Positions 1-6,374 of a stretch of DNA of 8,159 nucleotides are shown piece after piece. Below the pieces are notes generated by a model. It was not told the DNA's origin and did no database searches. It saw only the letters and a list, made by a program, of their open reading frames with translations. Both the position numbers and the translations under genes were made by a program. This stretch comes from Bacillota bacterium (GTDB lineage Bacteria > Bacillota_E > Sulfobacillia > Sulfobacillales > Sulfobacillaceae). The stretch covers positions 1-8,159 of the forward strand of contig JAKAAL010000151.1 of NCBI GenBank assembly GCA_021802375.1. The letters are read 5' to 3'. Every line of letters starts with the position of its first letter. Within the stretch, counting starts at the first letter, position 1.

Positions 1-495
1 AACGACGAGATTCGTGCCCGGGACGTCCGGTTGGTCGGTGACGGTGGTGAGCAATTGGGGATTGTTCCCATCCGTGACGCCTTGCGTATCGCGTCGGAAC
101 GTCGCGTCGATTTGGTGGAGGTGTCCCCCACCTCGCGCCCGCCTGTCTGTCGGTTAATGGACTATGGTCGATATAAGTACGAGCAGCAGAAACGCGAACG
201 TGAATCGCGCAAGAAGCAGCACGTTGTGGCCGTAAAAGAAGTCAAAATGCGGCCCACCATTGAGGAACACGATTACGACGTCAAGCGGCGATCGGCGGCG
301 CGATTTCTCGAGGCCGGCGATAAGGTCAAGGTCACCATCACGTTTCGCGGACGAGAAATCGTCCACTCGGAGTTGGCACGGACTATTCTCGATCGTATGG
401 CCCAGGAGGTTTCTCCCGTTGGTCAAGTCGAGCGGGCAGCAAGGGTGGAAGGTCGCGCCATGATCATGATTTTGGCGCCGAAGAAAGGAGCTTGA
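1..495 (+). CDS. infC: Translation initiation factor IF-3 (5'-truncated by window edge)
   Basis: IF-3 binds the 30S subunit, prevents premature joining of 50S and checks start-codon/initiator-tRNA pairing. The reading frame is open from base 1, so the true start lies upstream and 164 residues are visible; since the family is usually about 170-180 residues, only a short N-terminal piece is missing. The visible part starts with the family's N-terminal signature (NDEIRARDVRLVGDGGEQLG). A basic Lys/Arg-rich linker follows, then the C-terminal domain opening with KEVKMRP at visible residues 79-85 and HDYDVKRRSAARFLEAGDKV after it. The TTG at base 31 is in frame but internal to the conserved N-terminal domain and is not the start. 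Four bases separate the TGA from rpmI, and the rpmI ribosome binding site lies inside the end of infC, so the two are co-transcribed. The promoter and any L20-responsive leader would be upstream and cannot be seen. Confidence 0.97.
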   Translation, partial: NDEIRARDVRLVGDGGEQLGIVPIRDALRIASERRVDLVEVSPTSRPPVCRLMDYGRYKYEQQKRERESRKKQHVVAVKEVKMRPTIEEHDYDVKRRSAARFLEAGDKVKVTITFRGREIVHSELARTILDRMAQEVSPVGQVERAARVEGRAMIMILAPKKGA

Positions 496-499
496 CAGC

Positions 500-697
500 A
501 TGCCCAAGATGAAATCGCACCGGGGCGCGAAGAAGCGTCTCCATGTGACGGGAACCGGAAAATTGCTGCGATATCGGGCCGGCAAGCGCCATCTTATGTA
601 TGGAAAGTCCGCATCCCGGCGACGGCGACTTCGGGGCCAAGCCCAGTTGTCCCCGGGTGACACTGCTCGTTCGCGCGCACTGTTGCCCTACGACTAG
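500..697 (+). CDS. rpmI: Large-subunit ribosomal protein L35 (bL35)
   Basis: bL35 is a small, very basic protein of the 50S subunit. The 65-residue product has the family's usual length and landmarks: the N-terminal MPKMKSHRGAKKR, the central TGTGKLLR, and a C-terminal portion with a basic RRRR stretch followed by LSPGDTARSRALLPY. The ATG at 500 is preceded by AAAGGAG at 484-490, nine bases upstream and within the end of infC, which fixes the start. It sits in the classical infC-rpmI-rplT order, 36 bases before rplT. In both Bacillus and E. coli this operon is known to be repressed by L20, but no L20-binding structure can be recognised in the bases shown. Confidence 0.97.
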   Translation: MPKMKSHRGAKKRLHVTGTGKLLRYRAGKRHLMYGKSASRRRRLRGQAQLSPGDTARSRALLPYD

Positions 698-733
698 GAA
701 TATTCGGCAGCTTGATGATTAGGAGGAACTTCC

Positions 734-1087
734 GTGGCACGGGTTAAGAATGGCAAGGTTACCCATCGCCGACATAAAAAGATCCTGAAAATGGCCAAGG
801 GCTACCGCGGTTCGCGGCATCGGCTTTTTAGGCCGGCCAATGAAGCGGTCATGCATGCGTTGTGGTATGCGTACCAGCATCGACGCAAGCGCAAGGGCGA
901 TTTCCGCCGCCTTTGGATTGTCCGGATCAATGCAGCGGCCCGCATTCATGGGTTGTCTTATAGCAAACTGATGTATGGGCTTAAAAAGGCTGGCGTGGAC
1001 TTAAACCGCAAGATGTTGGCTGATTTAGCCGTGCGGGATGCCGAAAGCTTTGGCCAGTTGGCTCAAGTTGCCAAAGGTCAGCTTTAA
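734..1087 (+). CDS. rplT: Large-subunit ribosomal protein L20 (bL20)
   Basis: bL20 binds 23S rRNA directly and is needed for early 50S assembly; in several bacteria it also represses its own operon. The 117-residue product has the full family length. Its long basic N-terminal extension begins [19 protein letters not shown] and continues with [13 protein letters not shown]. The globular C-terminal RNA-binding domain includes [19 protein letters not shown] and [20 protein letters not shown], ending in [14 protein letters not shown]. The start is a GTG at 734 with a near-perfect AGGAGG at 721-726, seven bases away. Five bases separate its TAA from the methyltransferase start, indicating one transcript. 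Confidence 0.98.
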   Translation: MARVKNGKVTHRRHKKILKMAKGYRGSRHRLFRPANEAVMHALWYAYQHRRKRKGDFRRLWIVRINAAARIHGLSYSKLMYGLKKAGVDLNRKMLADLAVRDAESFGQLAQVAKGQL

Positions 1088-1092
1088 CGCCG

Positions 1093-1905
1093 ATGGAGGA
1101 TGTCGTTCATCCGCTGGACGATTTGCAAAACAAAGTGGTTCGGACGGTTGTACACTTGCAGCAGAGTCGCACGGCTCGGGAAAAGACCGGCCAGTCGGTG
1201 TTAGAAGGACCTCATCTGATCTTGGAGGCCCTGGCTGCGCGGTCGCGTATGCGCGCTATCTTATATAGTGGGCGCTTGATGGAGCGACCCGACGGGCCGG
1301 ACTTGTTGCGACGCGTGATGGGCGGTTCCGCACGCACGGTTTATGTGACGGATCGCGTTTTGGATCATGTGTCGGACGTGGAAACCCACCAAGGGATTGT
1401 GGCCGTTGCCGATCTGAGCCTGCCGGTGAGCGCGTCCATCGAGGAGGGTTCGACGCTGGTCGTGGCGTCGGTGCAGGACCCCGGCAATCTCGGAGGTCTC
1501 ATCCGGACGGCAGCTGCCTTCGGTTTTAGGGTGGCGTTGGCGCCCGGCACAGTCGACCCCTTAAACCCCAAAAGCTTGCGTGCATCGGCCGGGGCAATCT
1601 TTCGCACGCAGGTGAAAATTCTGGAGCGTTTGTGGGATTACAGCCCGAACGTGAGTTTGGTGGTGGCTGATCCTCGCGGCTCTCTTGACTACCGTGCGTG
1701 GGACTGGCGTCGGCCGACTGTTTTGGTGGTGGGAAACGAAGGCGCGGGCGTGGACCCGGATTTAGTCGGCAAGGCGACCGCGCGGCTTAATATCCAGACA
1801 ACTCCCGGGACCGAGTCGCTTAACGTATCGGTGGCCGCCGGAATTATAATGGCGGAAGCTTTTCGGCAACAACAAAGAGGCTTGCCGACGGATAGCGTCT
1901 CGTGA
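1093..1905 (+). CDS. SpoU/TrmH-family (SPOUT) RNA 2'-O-methyltransferase, YsgA-like
   Basis: The product is a probable S-adenosylmethionine-dependent enzyme adding a 2'-O-methyl group to a ribose, most likely in 23S rRNA. Of 270 residues, about 25-105 form the SpoU substrate-binding domain (VLEGPHLILEA near 37-46, HQGIVA near 99-104). The C-terminal knotted SPOUT domain has all three family motifs: motif 1, QDPGNLGGLIRTAAAFG (128-144, with the conserved Asn and Arg); motif 2, LVVGNEGAGV (211-220); and motif 3, ESLNVSVAAGIIMAEAF (241-257). Placement between rplT and pheS matches Bacillus ysgA, which I recall being assigned to G2553 of 23S rRNA (RlmP). That transfer is inference, since RlmB- and TrmH-like paralogues share these motifs. 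The ATG at 1093 lacks a well-spaced ribosome binding site (AAAGG lies 15 bases upstream), so translation may be coupled to rplT, or a later start such as TTG 1123 could be used. Confidence 0.93.
   Translation: MEDVVHPLDDLQNKVVRTVVHLQQSRTAREKTGQSVLEGPHLILEALAARSRMRAILYSGRLMERPDGPDLLRRVMGGSARTVYVTDRVLDHVSDVETHQGIVAVADLSLPVSASIEEGSTLVVASVQDPGNLGGLIRTAAAFGFRVALAPGTVDPLNPKSLRASAGAIFRTQVKILERLWDYSPNVSLVVADPRGSLDYRAWDWRRPTVLVVGNEGAGVDPDLVGKATARLNIQTTPGTESLNVSVAAGIIMAEAFRQQQRGLPTDSVS
1820..1850 (+). promoter_or_regulatory. Candidate sigma-A promoter for the T-box/pheST unit, inside the methyltransferase gene
   Basis: A perfect TATAAT lies at 1845-1850 with TTAACG (four of six matches to TTGACA) at 1820-1825, a 19-base spacer. 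Transcription would start near 1857, about 60 bases before the first T-box stem. The hexamer is conspicuous in GC-rich DNA, but it also encodes part of the conserved motif 3 of the methyltransferase, so it may be coincidental. The spacer is longer than ideal. The operon could equally be read from upstream. Confidence 0.3.
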
Positions 1906-1918
1906 TATGGTGAGGCTC

Positions 1919-2125
1919 GAAACCTGATGAACAAGGAAAGTACCGGCGGTATCGCCTACAGGGAAGGCGCCCGAGACTGGGAGGCGCCTGGCGGTTAATC
2001 CGGGAAGTTCCCTTGGAAGGGGCCCTCTGAACCACGCAGTAGGAGGGACGGGCGGCCCGATATAGCCAGCGAGTTCAAATACAGGTGGTACCGCGAGTGA
2101 TCGCCCTGGAGCGGGCGGTTTTTTT
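1919..2125 (+). promoter_or_regulatory. T-box leader (tRNA-Phe-sensing riboswitch) controlling pheST
   Basis: The leader senses uncharged tRNA-Phe and decides between termination and read-through into pheS. Stem I can be drawn: CAAGG 1932-1936 pairs with CCTTG 2011-2015, CCGG 1943-1946 with CCGG 2000-2003, CGCC 1953-1956 with GGCG 1990-1993, and GGCGCC 1966-1971 with GGCGCC 1983-1988. The specifier loop has AAAGTA (with AGTA at 1939-1942) on its 5' side and GAAGTTC on its 3' side. The codon TTC at 2008-2010 reads Phe, agreeing with the downstream genes. The conserved AGTAGG (2039-2044) and the small CGGG/CCCG Stem III (2049-2059) follow. The T-box AGGTGGTACCGCG is at 2083-2095; its TGGT (2086-2089) can pair with the tRNA 3' end, and the T suits discriminator base A73 of tRNA-Phe. 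The antiterminator pairs AGG 2083-2085 with CCT 2105-2107 and GCG 2093-2095 with CGC 2102-2104, leaving the 7-base bulge TGGTACC. The exact 5' end is not determined. Confidence 0.95.
2099..2125 (+). terminator. Conditional intrinsic terminator of the T-box leader
   Basis: CGCCC (2102-2106) pairs with GGGCG (2113-2117) around the loop TGGAGC. The stem extends outward through wobble and A-T pairs to 2099-2120, and the hairpin runs into T residues at 2119-2125. Its 5' arm is the same segment (2102-2107) used as the 3' arm of the antiterminator, so the two folds exclude each other. Uncharged tRNA-Phe would favour the antiterminator and expression of pheS. Confidence 0.9.
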
Positions 2126-2141
2126 GTGGGGAGGCGGCTAT

Positions 2142-3155
2142 ATGGCTGAAGAGATCTGGGACGAGGCGAAGGCCGCCATTGATCTCGCCCAATCACCGAA
2201 AGACTTGGAAGCGCTGCGGGTGCGGTTTTTGGGCAAGAAAGGAACCTTGACGGAAGCATTCAAGGCCTTGGGGCGGATAGCGGTGGACGAGCGTCGGCGG
2301 GAAGGCGAGAAGCTCAACCGCATTCGGGCCGAATTGGAGCAGTGGTTGGCCGCTCGATCCGAAGTGTTGGCGACTCAGGAGCTAGATCGCCAAATGGAGG
2401 CCGAACGGTTGGATATGACGCTGCCCGGACGCCGTCCCGCCATTGGCCACTTGCATCCAGTGACCGTGGTCCGGCGCCAATTGGAACAAATCATGACACG
2501 GCTGGGCTTTTCGCTTACGTATGGGCCGGAAATTGAAAGCGAATGGTACAATTTTGAAGCGTTAAACATGCCGGCGTCGCATCCTGCGCGCGAGATGCAT
2601 GACACATTTTATTTGCCTCCACCTTACCTGCTCCGCACCCACACGTCTCCTGTGCAAATTCGCGCGATGCAAAAAGCCGAAGGCCGCACCCCGGTTCGCG
2701 TAGCAGCAACCGGTTTTACGTATCGTCGCGACGATGATGCGACTCACCTGCCGCAATTTGTGCAAATGGAAGGTTTGGTCGTGGATACGGATATCAGTAT
2801 GGCTGATCTCAAGGGCGTGCTGCTGGAGATTGTGCGTGAAGTGTTTGGACCCGCGACGCAAATTCGTTTGCGCCCCAGTTATTTTCCATTTACCGAGCCG
2901 TCGGCGGAAGTGGATGTCAGTTGTGCGGTGTGCGCCGGGGTGGGGTGTCGCGTTTGCAAAAACTCTGGATGGTTGGAAATTTTGGGCTCGGGTCTGGTGC
3001 ATCCACATGTGCTGCGATCGGGCGGCTTTGATCCCCAAAAAGTGTCGGGATTTGCGTTTGGGTGGGGGATCGAGCGGGTCGCGATGTTGCTTTACGGATT
3101 GGACGATATCCGGCTCTTATACCAGAATGACCTGCGGTTTTTGTCCCAGTTTTAG
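2142..3155 (+). CDS. pheS: Phenylalanyl-tRNA synthetase alpha subunit
   Basis: PheS is the catalytic subunit of the heterotetrameric class II synthetase that charges tRNA-Phe in the cytoplasm. The 337-residue length is normal. An N-terminal helical coiled-coil tRNA-binding region (about 1-85) is followed by the class II core. Visible signatures include LLRTHTSPVQIRAM, then YRRDDDATHLPQFVQMEGL (the motif 2 region, near 190-210) and GFAFGWGIERVAMLLYGLDD (motif 3). The Ala in GFAFG corresponds to the residue that sets Phe specificity in E. coli PheS. A cysteine cluster, Cys261, Cys264, Cys269 and Cys272 (CxxC-x4-CxxC), precedes SGWLEILGSGLVHPHVL. The start is ATG 2142 with GGGGAGG at 2128-2134, seven bases away. 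An in-frame GTG at 2085 lies inside the T-box sequence and is not used. An 11-base gap precedes pheT. Confidence 0.98.
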   Translation: MAEEIWDEAKAAIDLAQSPKDLEALRVRFLGKKGTLTEAFKALGRIAVDERRREGEKLNRIRAELEQWLAARSEVLATQELDRQMEAERLDMTLPGRRPAIGHLHPVTVVRRQLEQIMTRLGFSLTYGPEIESEWYNFEALNMPASHPAREMHDTFYLPPPYLLRTHTSPVQIRAMQKAEGRTPVRVAATGFTYRRDDDATHLPQFVQMEGLVVDTDISMADLKGVLLEIVREVFGPATQIRLRPSYFPFTEPSAEVDVSCAVCAGVGCRVCKNSGWLEILGSGLVHPHVLRSGGFDPQKVSGFAFGWGIERVAMLLYGLDDIRLLYQNDLRFLSQF

Positions 3156-3166
3156 GGGGAGATGTG

Positions 3167-5488
3167 ATGGATCTACCGTACAGCTGGCTTTGGGAACTGG
3201 GGAAGGACTGGCCCGACGTCGAGGACGTGGGCCGGGATCTGAGCCGTTTGGGCTACGAAGTGGCGGAAGTGAGTGCGTGGGAGGCGGGACTTGCCCCGGT
3301 GGTGCTGGCGCTGGTGGTGGACCGCAAACCGCATCCGGCCAGCCACCGGCTGGCTCTGGTGACCGTGGAAATTGGCGAGGGCCACACGGTCACGGTCGTG
3401 ACCGGAGCCACGAATGGGGTGGCGGGCGATCGCGTATGGTATGGGCCGCCCGGCACGGTCCTACCGGATGGGCGACGGCTTGAAACTATCGACATTCACG
3501 GAGTTCCTTCGCCAGGCATGTTGCTGTCGGCAGCGGAGTGTGGCTATCGGGCGAGCCCCGGCGATTTGTGGATTTGGGAAGGCCACGAGGCGGCGGGGAC
3601 GCCATGGCCCGACATCATGGGCCGAGATTGGGTGCTGCGGTTGGAGTTGACCCCGAATTTGGCTCAGTTTGGCCAATCGGCTATCGGGGTGGCACGTGAT
3701 TTGGCAGGCCTTTATGGTCTTCCCCAACCAGTGTTACCCAAACCTCCACTGCCCGGGGTCGGCGCTTCGGGCAAAGTGGTCCTGGAGGCCTCGGAGCTTT
3801 GCCCCATTTATAGCTTGATGGCCGTGGAGACGACGGCCGGCCAACTGCCTTGGACCTGGCAACGGCGGCTGGTGGCTTCGGGCTTTCGGTTGATAAGCCC
3901 GGTGGTGGATGTCACCAACTATGTGCTGATGGAATTGGGTCAGCCTCTCCATGCGTTTGATGCAGACCGGGTGGCGTTACCCATTTGCGTCCGGTTGGCC
4001 CGTCCGGGCGAAGAGTTGGTGCTGCTGGACGGGACCCGGCTAAGCCTGGGATCGGACGATTTGGTCATCGCCGACGTCGACAAAGTGTTGGCGTTAGCTG
4101 GGATCATGGGAGGGCAAGACTCCGGCGTGGGGCCGCATACACGCCGTGTTCTATTGGAATCGGCTCATTTTAAGGGTCCAGGCATTTATCGCAGCGCGCG
4201 CCGGTTGGGCTTGAACACCGACGCGGCTTTGCGCTTTAGCCGCGGGACCGATCCAGGGGCCGCGGAGGCGGCTTTGGCCAGGGCCGAGGCCGCTCTGGCC
4301 CAATCTCGAAGCCTAATCCACCGTGACTGGGTGGTTACGGCAGGCGAAGCTCCCACCCCTCGCCGTGTAGGGTGGAATCCCGACCGCATTCGCGTCTGGC
4401 TCGGAACCGATTGGGACGATGCGCGGTTGGAGCGAGATCTGGGTCGCTTGGGTTTTCATCGGGATCGGGATCACATCGTCGTGCCCAGCTATCGTCCGGA
4501 TATCGAGGGGTTGCCGGACTTGGCGGAAGAAATCGTGCGACTGGAAGGCATGGACGCCATTCCGGTGCGCTTGCCGGCCCAAACCGGCATCGCCAAGCTG
4601 GACCGCCAGATGGTTGAGGCGGACCGTGTGCGCGACCTGATGGTGGCGGCGGGGTTTACCGAAGTGTTGACCAGAAGCTTCATTGCTCCCGGCATCTTGG
4701 CCGATCTGGGGTTTCCGGAGGGCGTGCATCGGCTGCGGAACCCGCTTCGGGAAGAAGAATCGGTTTTGCGTTCCAGCTTGTTGCCTAGCTTATTGACCGT
4801 CTCCCGTTATAACCATGATCGCCAGTGGCCATCGGAAGCGATTTTTGAAGTGGGGCGCGTATTTCAGGGGCGGGCCGAAGATCCGGTAGAACACCTGGAA
4901 CTCGGGGTCTTGTTGACACTGGAGCCTTTGCCCGCGCTCTATGGCGCCAAGAATCCCAGCGTTTACGATTTGAAGGGCTTGATTGAGCTGATGGCCGAGA
5001 CGATGGGATGGCCCTTGGCCTTGGCGTCTGAGCCTGGGGCGCCCTATCTTCATCCGGGACGGTTCCTGTCGATTTGTTACGCCGGAACGGTGTTGGGGCA
5101 TTTGGGGGAGGTGCATCCCACTGTGGCTGCTCAATGGCACTTGCCCAGGACCGGAGTGGTGATCTTGCGGCTCCCCCCACCAGGCCTGCGAACATCAAAG
5201 GCATACGATCGCCCGTCCCGGTTTCCTGGCATTCGCCGGGACTTGAGTTTGCTGGTTCGAGAGGGGACAACCTGGCAGGCTATCGACAGGGCTTTGGCCG
5301 GGACGGCGGCGATCCATCTCCGCCACTGGGAACCGTTTGACCAGTATTTCGGGCCGTTGGGGCGATCGGTGGGCGTGAGCCTCCACTTTCAAGCGGACGA
5401 CCGCACCTTAACGGAGTCGGACGTGGATGAAGAGGTGGCGCGGCTTTTGCAGGTTCTGTCGAAGATTGGCGTTGAGCGCCGGGAGTAA
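3167..5488 (+). CDS. pheT: Phenylalanyl-tRNA synthetase beta subunit
   Basis: PheT is the partner of PheS, responsible for much of tRNA binding and for editing mischarged Tyr-tRNA-Phe. The 773-residue product is close to the bacterial norm of about 800. An EMAP-type OB-fold tRNA-binding domain is seen around residues 40-130 (HPASHRLALVTVEIG, VVTGATNG, GVPSPGMLLSAAECG). The B3/B4 editing domain spans about 210-365 (SPVVDVTNYVLMELGQPLHA), and the B5 domain about 402-465 (VPSYRPDIEGLPDLAEEIVR). A catalytic-like core follows, then the C-terminal ferredoxin-fold anticodon-binding domain from about 685 (FPGIRRDLSLLV). The start region reads ATGTGATGG: ATG 3167 stands five bases after the AGGGGGAG at 3154-3161, whereas GTG 3164 would be only two bases away, so 3167 is chosen. 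It is expressed with pheS under the T-box. Confidence 0.97.
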   Translation: MDLPYSWLWELGKDWPDVEDVGRDLSRLGYEVAEVSAWEAGLAPVVLALVVDRKPHPASHRLALVTVEIGEGHTVTVVTGATNGVAGDRVWYGPPGTVLPDGRRLETIDIHGVPSPGMLLSAAECGYRASPGDLWIWEGHEAAGTPWPDIMGRDWVLRLELTPNLAQFGQSAIGVARDLAGLYGLPQPVLPKPPLPGVGASGKVVLEASELCPIYSLMAVETTAGQLPWTWQRRLVASGFRLISPVVDVTNYVLMELGQPLHAFDADRVALPICVRLARPGEELVLLDGTRLSLGSDDLVIADVDKVLALAGIMGGQDSGVGPHTRRVLLESAHFKGPGIYRSARRLGLNTDAALRFSRGTDPGAAEAALARAEAALAQSRSLIHRDWVVTAGEAPTPRRVGWNPDRIRVWLGTDWDDARLERDLGRLGFHRDRDHIVVPSYRPDIEGLPDLAEEIVRLEGMDAIPVRLPAQTGIAKLDRQMVEADRVRDLMVAAGFTEVLTRSFIAPGILADLGFPEGVHRLRNPLREEESVLRSSLLPSLLTVSRYNHDRQWPSEAIFEVGRVFQGRAEDPVEHLELGVLLTLEPLPALYGAKNPSVYDLKGLIELMAETMGWPLALASEPGAPYLHPGRFLSICYAGTVLGHLGEVHPTVAAQWHLPRTGVVILRLPPPGLRTSKAYDRPSRFPGIRRDLSLLVREGTTWQAIDRALAGTAAIHLRHWEPFDQYFGPLGRSVGVSLHFQADDRTLTESDVDEEVARLLQVLSKIGVERRE

Positions 5489-5579
5489 GGGCGAAAAAGC
5501 GCGAAAAAAGTTTGATCGGGGGCAGGATTTCTCTCGCGGGGTCGAGAACGGGAAGTTAAACGCCCAGGGAGGTTCTACC

Positions 5580-5867
5580 GTGAGCGATATTGTGCGTACC
5601 ACCGTGGCGGTCTATGGGGAAGAGTACCAGCTTAAAACCGACTTACCCGAAGAACACGTGCAAGCCTTGGGCCGCTTGGTGGATAGCCGTATTCGATCCC
5701 TGGCCGCCCGCCATCCTCGGGTGGCGGCCAGCCGTTTGGCGGTTCTAGCGGCGATGACGCTGGCGGAAGAGCTCGTGAAGCTCAAGGCGGAACATGAGGA
5801 GGCCCTGCAGGCTTTGCAAGCACGCTGGCGGCGGGAAAAGTCGGCGTTGCGGAGCAGCAAAGCGTAA
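5580..5867 (+). CDS. zapA: Cell division protein ZapA
   Basis: ZapA binds FtsZ and bundles its protofilaments at the division ring. The product has 95 residues. Its N-terminal globular head carries the family signature VYGEEYQLKTDLPEEHVQAL (11-30), followed by LVDSRI and RLAVLAAMTLAEELVKLK (52-69), which leads into a charged heptad-like coiled coil to about residue 88. The GTG at 5580 is selected because AGGGAGG at 5566-5572 stands seven bases upstream and homology begins there. The frame is open back to 5427, but that part overlaps the pheT end and lacks ZapA character. The 91-base gap after pheT contains a short imperfect repeat (GCGAAAAA, GCGAAAAAA) and no clear terminator or promoter, so co-transcription with pheST is likely. 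Location after pheT is common in Firmicutes. Confidence 0.94.
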   Translation: MSDIVRTTVAVYGEEYQLKTDLPEEHVQALGRLVDSRIRSLAARHPRVAASRLAVLAAMTLAEELVKLKAEHEEALQALQARWRREKSALRSSKA

Positions 5868-5872
5868 CGGTC

Positions 5873-5927
5873 ACAAAACGCCCGCGGCTTGGCTTTGAGC
5901 CCCTCAAGGCCGACGCAATGATTTTGT
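5873..5927 (+). other. Strong hairpin just after zapA
   Basis: GGCTTTGAG (5891-5899) and CTCAAGGCC (5903-5911) form a 9-bp stem with one T-G wobble around a three-base loop, extendable by two pairs at the base. An outer ACAAAA (5873-5878) can pair with TTTTGT (5922-5927), closing a larger structure that begins six bases after the zapA stop. No T-tract follows the inner stem directly, so it is less convincing as a simple terminator than the hairpin downstream. It may protect the 3' end of the mRNA or act with the next hairpin. Confidence 0.5.
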
Positions 5928-5946
5928 CCCCCAAAGCTTTTAGCTG

Positions 5947-5985
5947 AAGAAGCTGCCGTTTGAGGGTGGCTTCTTATTGTGTGTG
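5947..5985 (+). terminator. Probable intrinsic terminator of the pheST-zapA unit
   Basis: AAGAAGCTGCC (5947-5957) pairs with GGTGGCTTCTT (5965-5975) over 11 bp, including two wobble pairs, around the loop GTTTGAG. The 3' arm ends in TTCTT and is followed by ATTGTGTGTG, a rather weak T-rich tail. It lies about 80 bases after zapA and before the gene-poor stretch, which fits the end of the operon. The imperfect tail is the main reason for doubt. Confidence 0.5.
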
Positions 5986-6113
5986 TCGTCCTCGTCAACG
6001 TTGCTCGCATACGCGGAAGGGATCTTTAAATTTAACCCCAGCACGTCGCCTTGCTACGGGTCCTTCGCCAAGCGGCGGAGGCGTTTTCATGCCCGGGCCA
6101 CCGAGTCGAACTT

Positions 6114-6125
6114 TCCTAGCTAGGA
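6114..6125. promoter_or_regulatory. 12-bp perfect palindrome, possible operator
   Basis: TCCTAGCTAGGA is self-complementary along its whole length. A related half-site, TTCCTAAG, follows at 6128-6135, echoing TTCCTAGC at 6113-6120. It lies 16-30 bases upstream of an AT-rich patch that could include a -10 element, a plausible place for a repressor or activator site. No regulator is encoded in the window, so its function is unknown. Confidence 0.25.
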
Positions 6126-6170
6126 CATTCCTAAGCCGGTAATTTTAATTTAATAGGCGTTTTTAGGGAG

Positions 6171-6374
6171 ATGTCGGATGGCGGGAAAACGATCGTCGCG
6201 CGACCGCGGCGGTTTGACGCATTGGTTATCATGGTAATGGGAGCGGTCGTACTGGCAGGTCAGACGATAGGGCGAAGGGATGGACGCCCTTTGAAGTGCA
6301 GGGGGATTAGGGGGATGACAATCACCTCAGAGCGCATCACCATGCCCGCCAGACGAGCGATGCCGCGTCACTGA
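6171..6374 (+). CDS. Doubtful small ORF with one hydrophobic segment
   Basis: This is a 67-residue ORF I do not recognise. Residues 17-30 (ALVIMVMGAVVLAG) form one hydrophobic stretch, preceded by basic residues (RPRR 11-14) and followed by a strongly basic tail, the pattern of a small single-pass membrane protein with its N terminus inside. Against it, AGGGAG (6165-6170) abuts the ATG with no spacing, and the second half uses AGG/AGA/CGA/ATA codons and repeated Met that look unlike the neighbouring genes. The same AGGGAG is better spaced for an overlapping 19-codon ORF at 6178-6237. It may be fortuitous. Confidence 0.2.
   Translation: MSDGGKTIVARPRRFDALVIMVMGAVVLAGQTIGRRDGRPLKCRGIRGMTITSERITMPARRAMPRH

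Noticed and set aside
2085..2141. GTG at 2085 as an upstream start that would add 19 residues to PheS
   Set aside because: It lies within the T-box sequence and terminator hairpin. ATG 2142 has a proper ribosome binding site, and PheS homology starts there.
1762..2259. Minus-strand ORF of 165 codons across the T-box leader
   Set aside because: It is antisense to the methyltransferase end, the leader and pheS. Long antisense frames are common in GC-rich DNA, and it resembles no known protein.
2562..3038. Minus-strand 158-codon ORF within pheS
   Set aside because: It is a shadow of the highly conserved pheS frame, with no ribosome binding site or recognisable domain.
2734..3483. 249-codon + strand ORF spanning the pheS-pheT junction in another frame
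   Set aside because: It is out of frame with two strongly conserved genes, and its Arg/Gly/Trp-rich composition is that of a shadow frame.
4785..5270. Minus-strand 161-codon ORF within pheT
   Set aside because: It is a low-complexity, Pro/Arg/Ser-rich translation typical of the antisense of GC-rich coding DNA.
5427..5579. N-terminal extension of ZapA from 5427
   Set aside because: The first 62 bases overlap the end of pheT, the translated part is not ZapA-like, and GTG 5580 has a well-placed AGGGAGG.
6066..6087. Possible terminator CGCC...GGCG followed by TTTT
   Set aside because: The stem has only four pairs with competing partners and a short T run, too weak to call.
6095..6120. tRNA-like T-arm (GTTCGACTC) on the minus strand
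   Set aside because: The flanking bases do not pair into a five-base T stem, and no acceptor or anticodon arm can be drawn.
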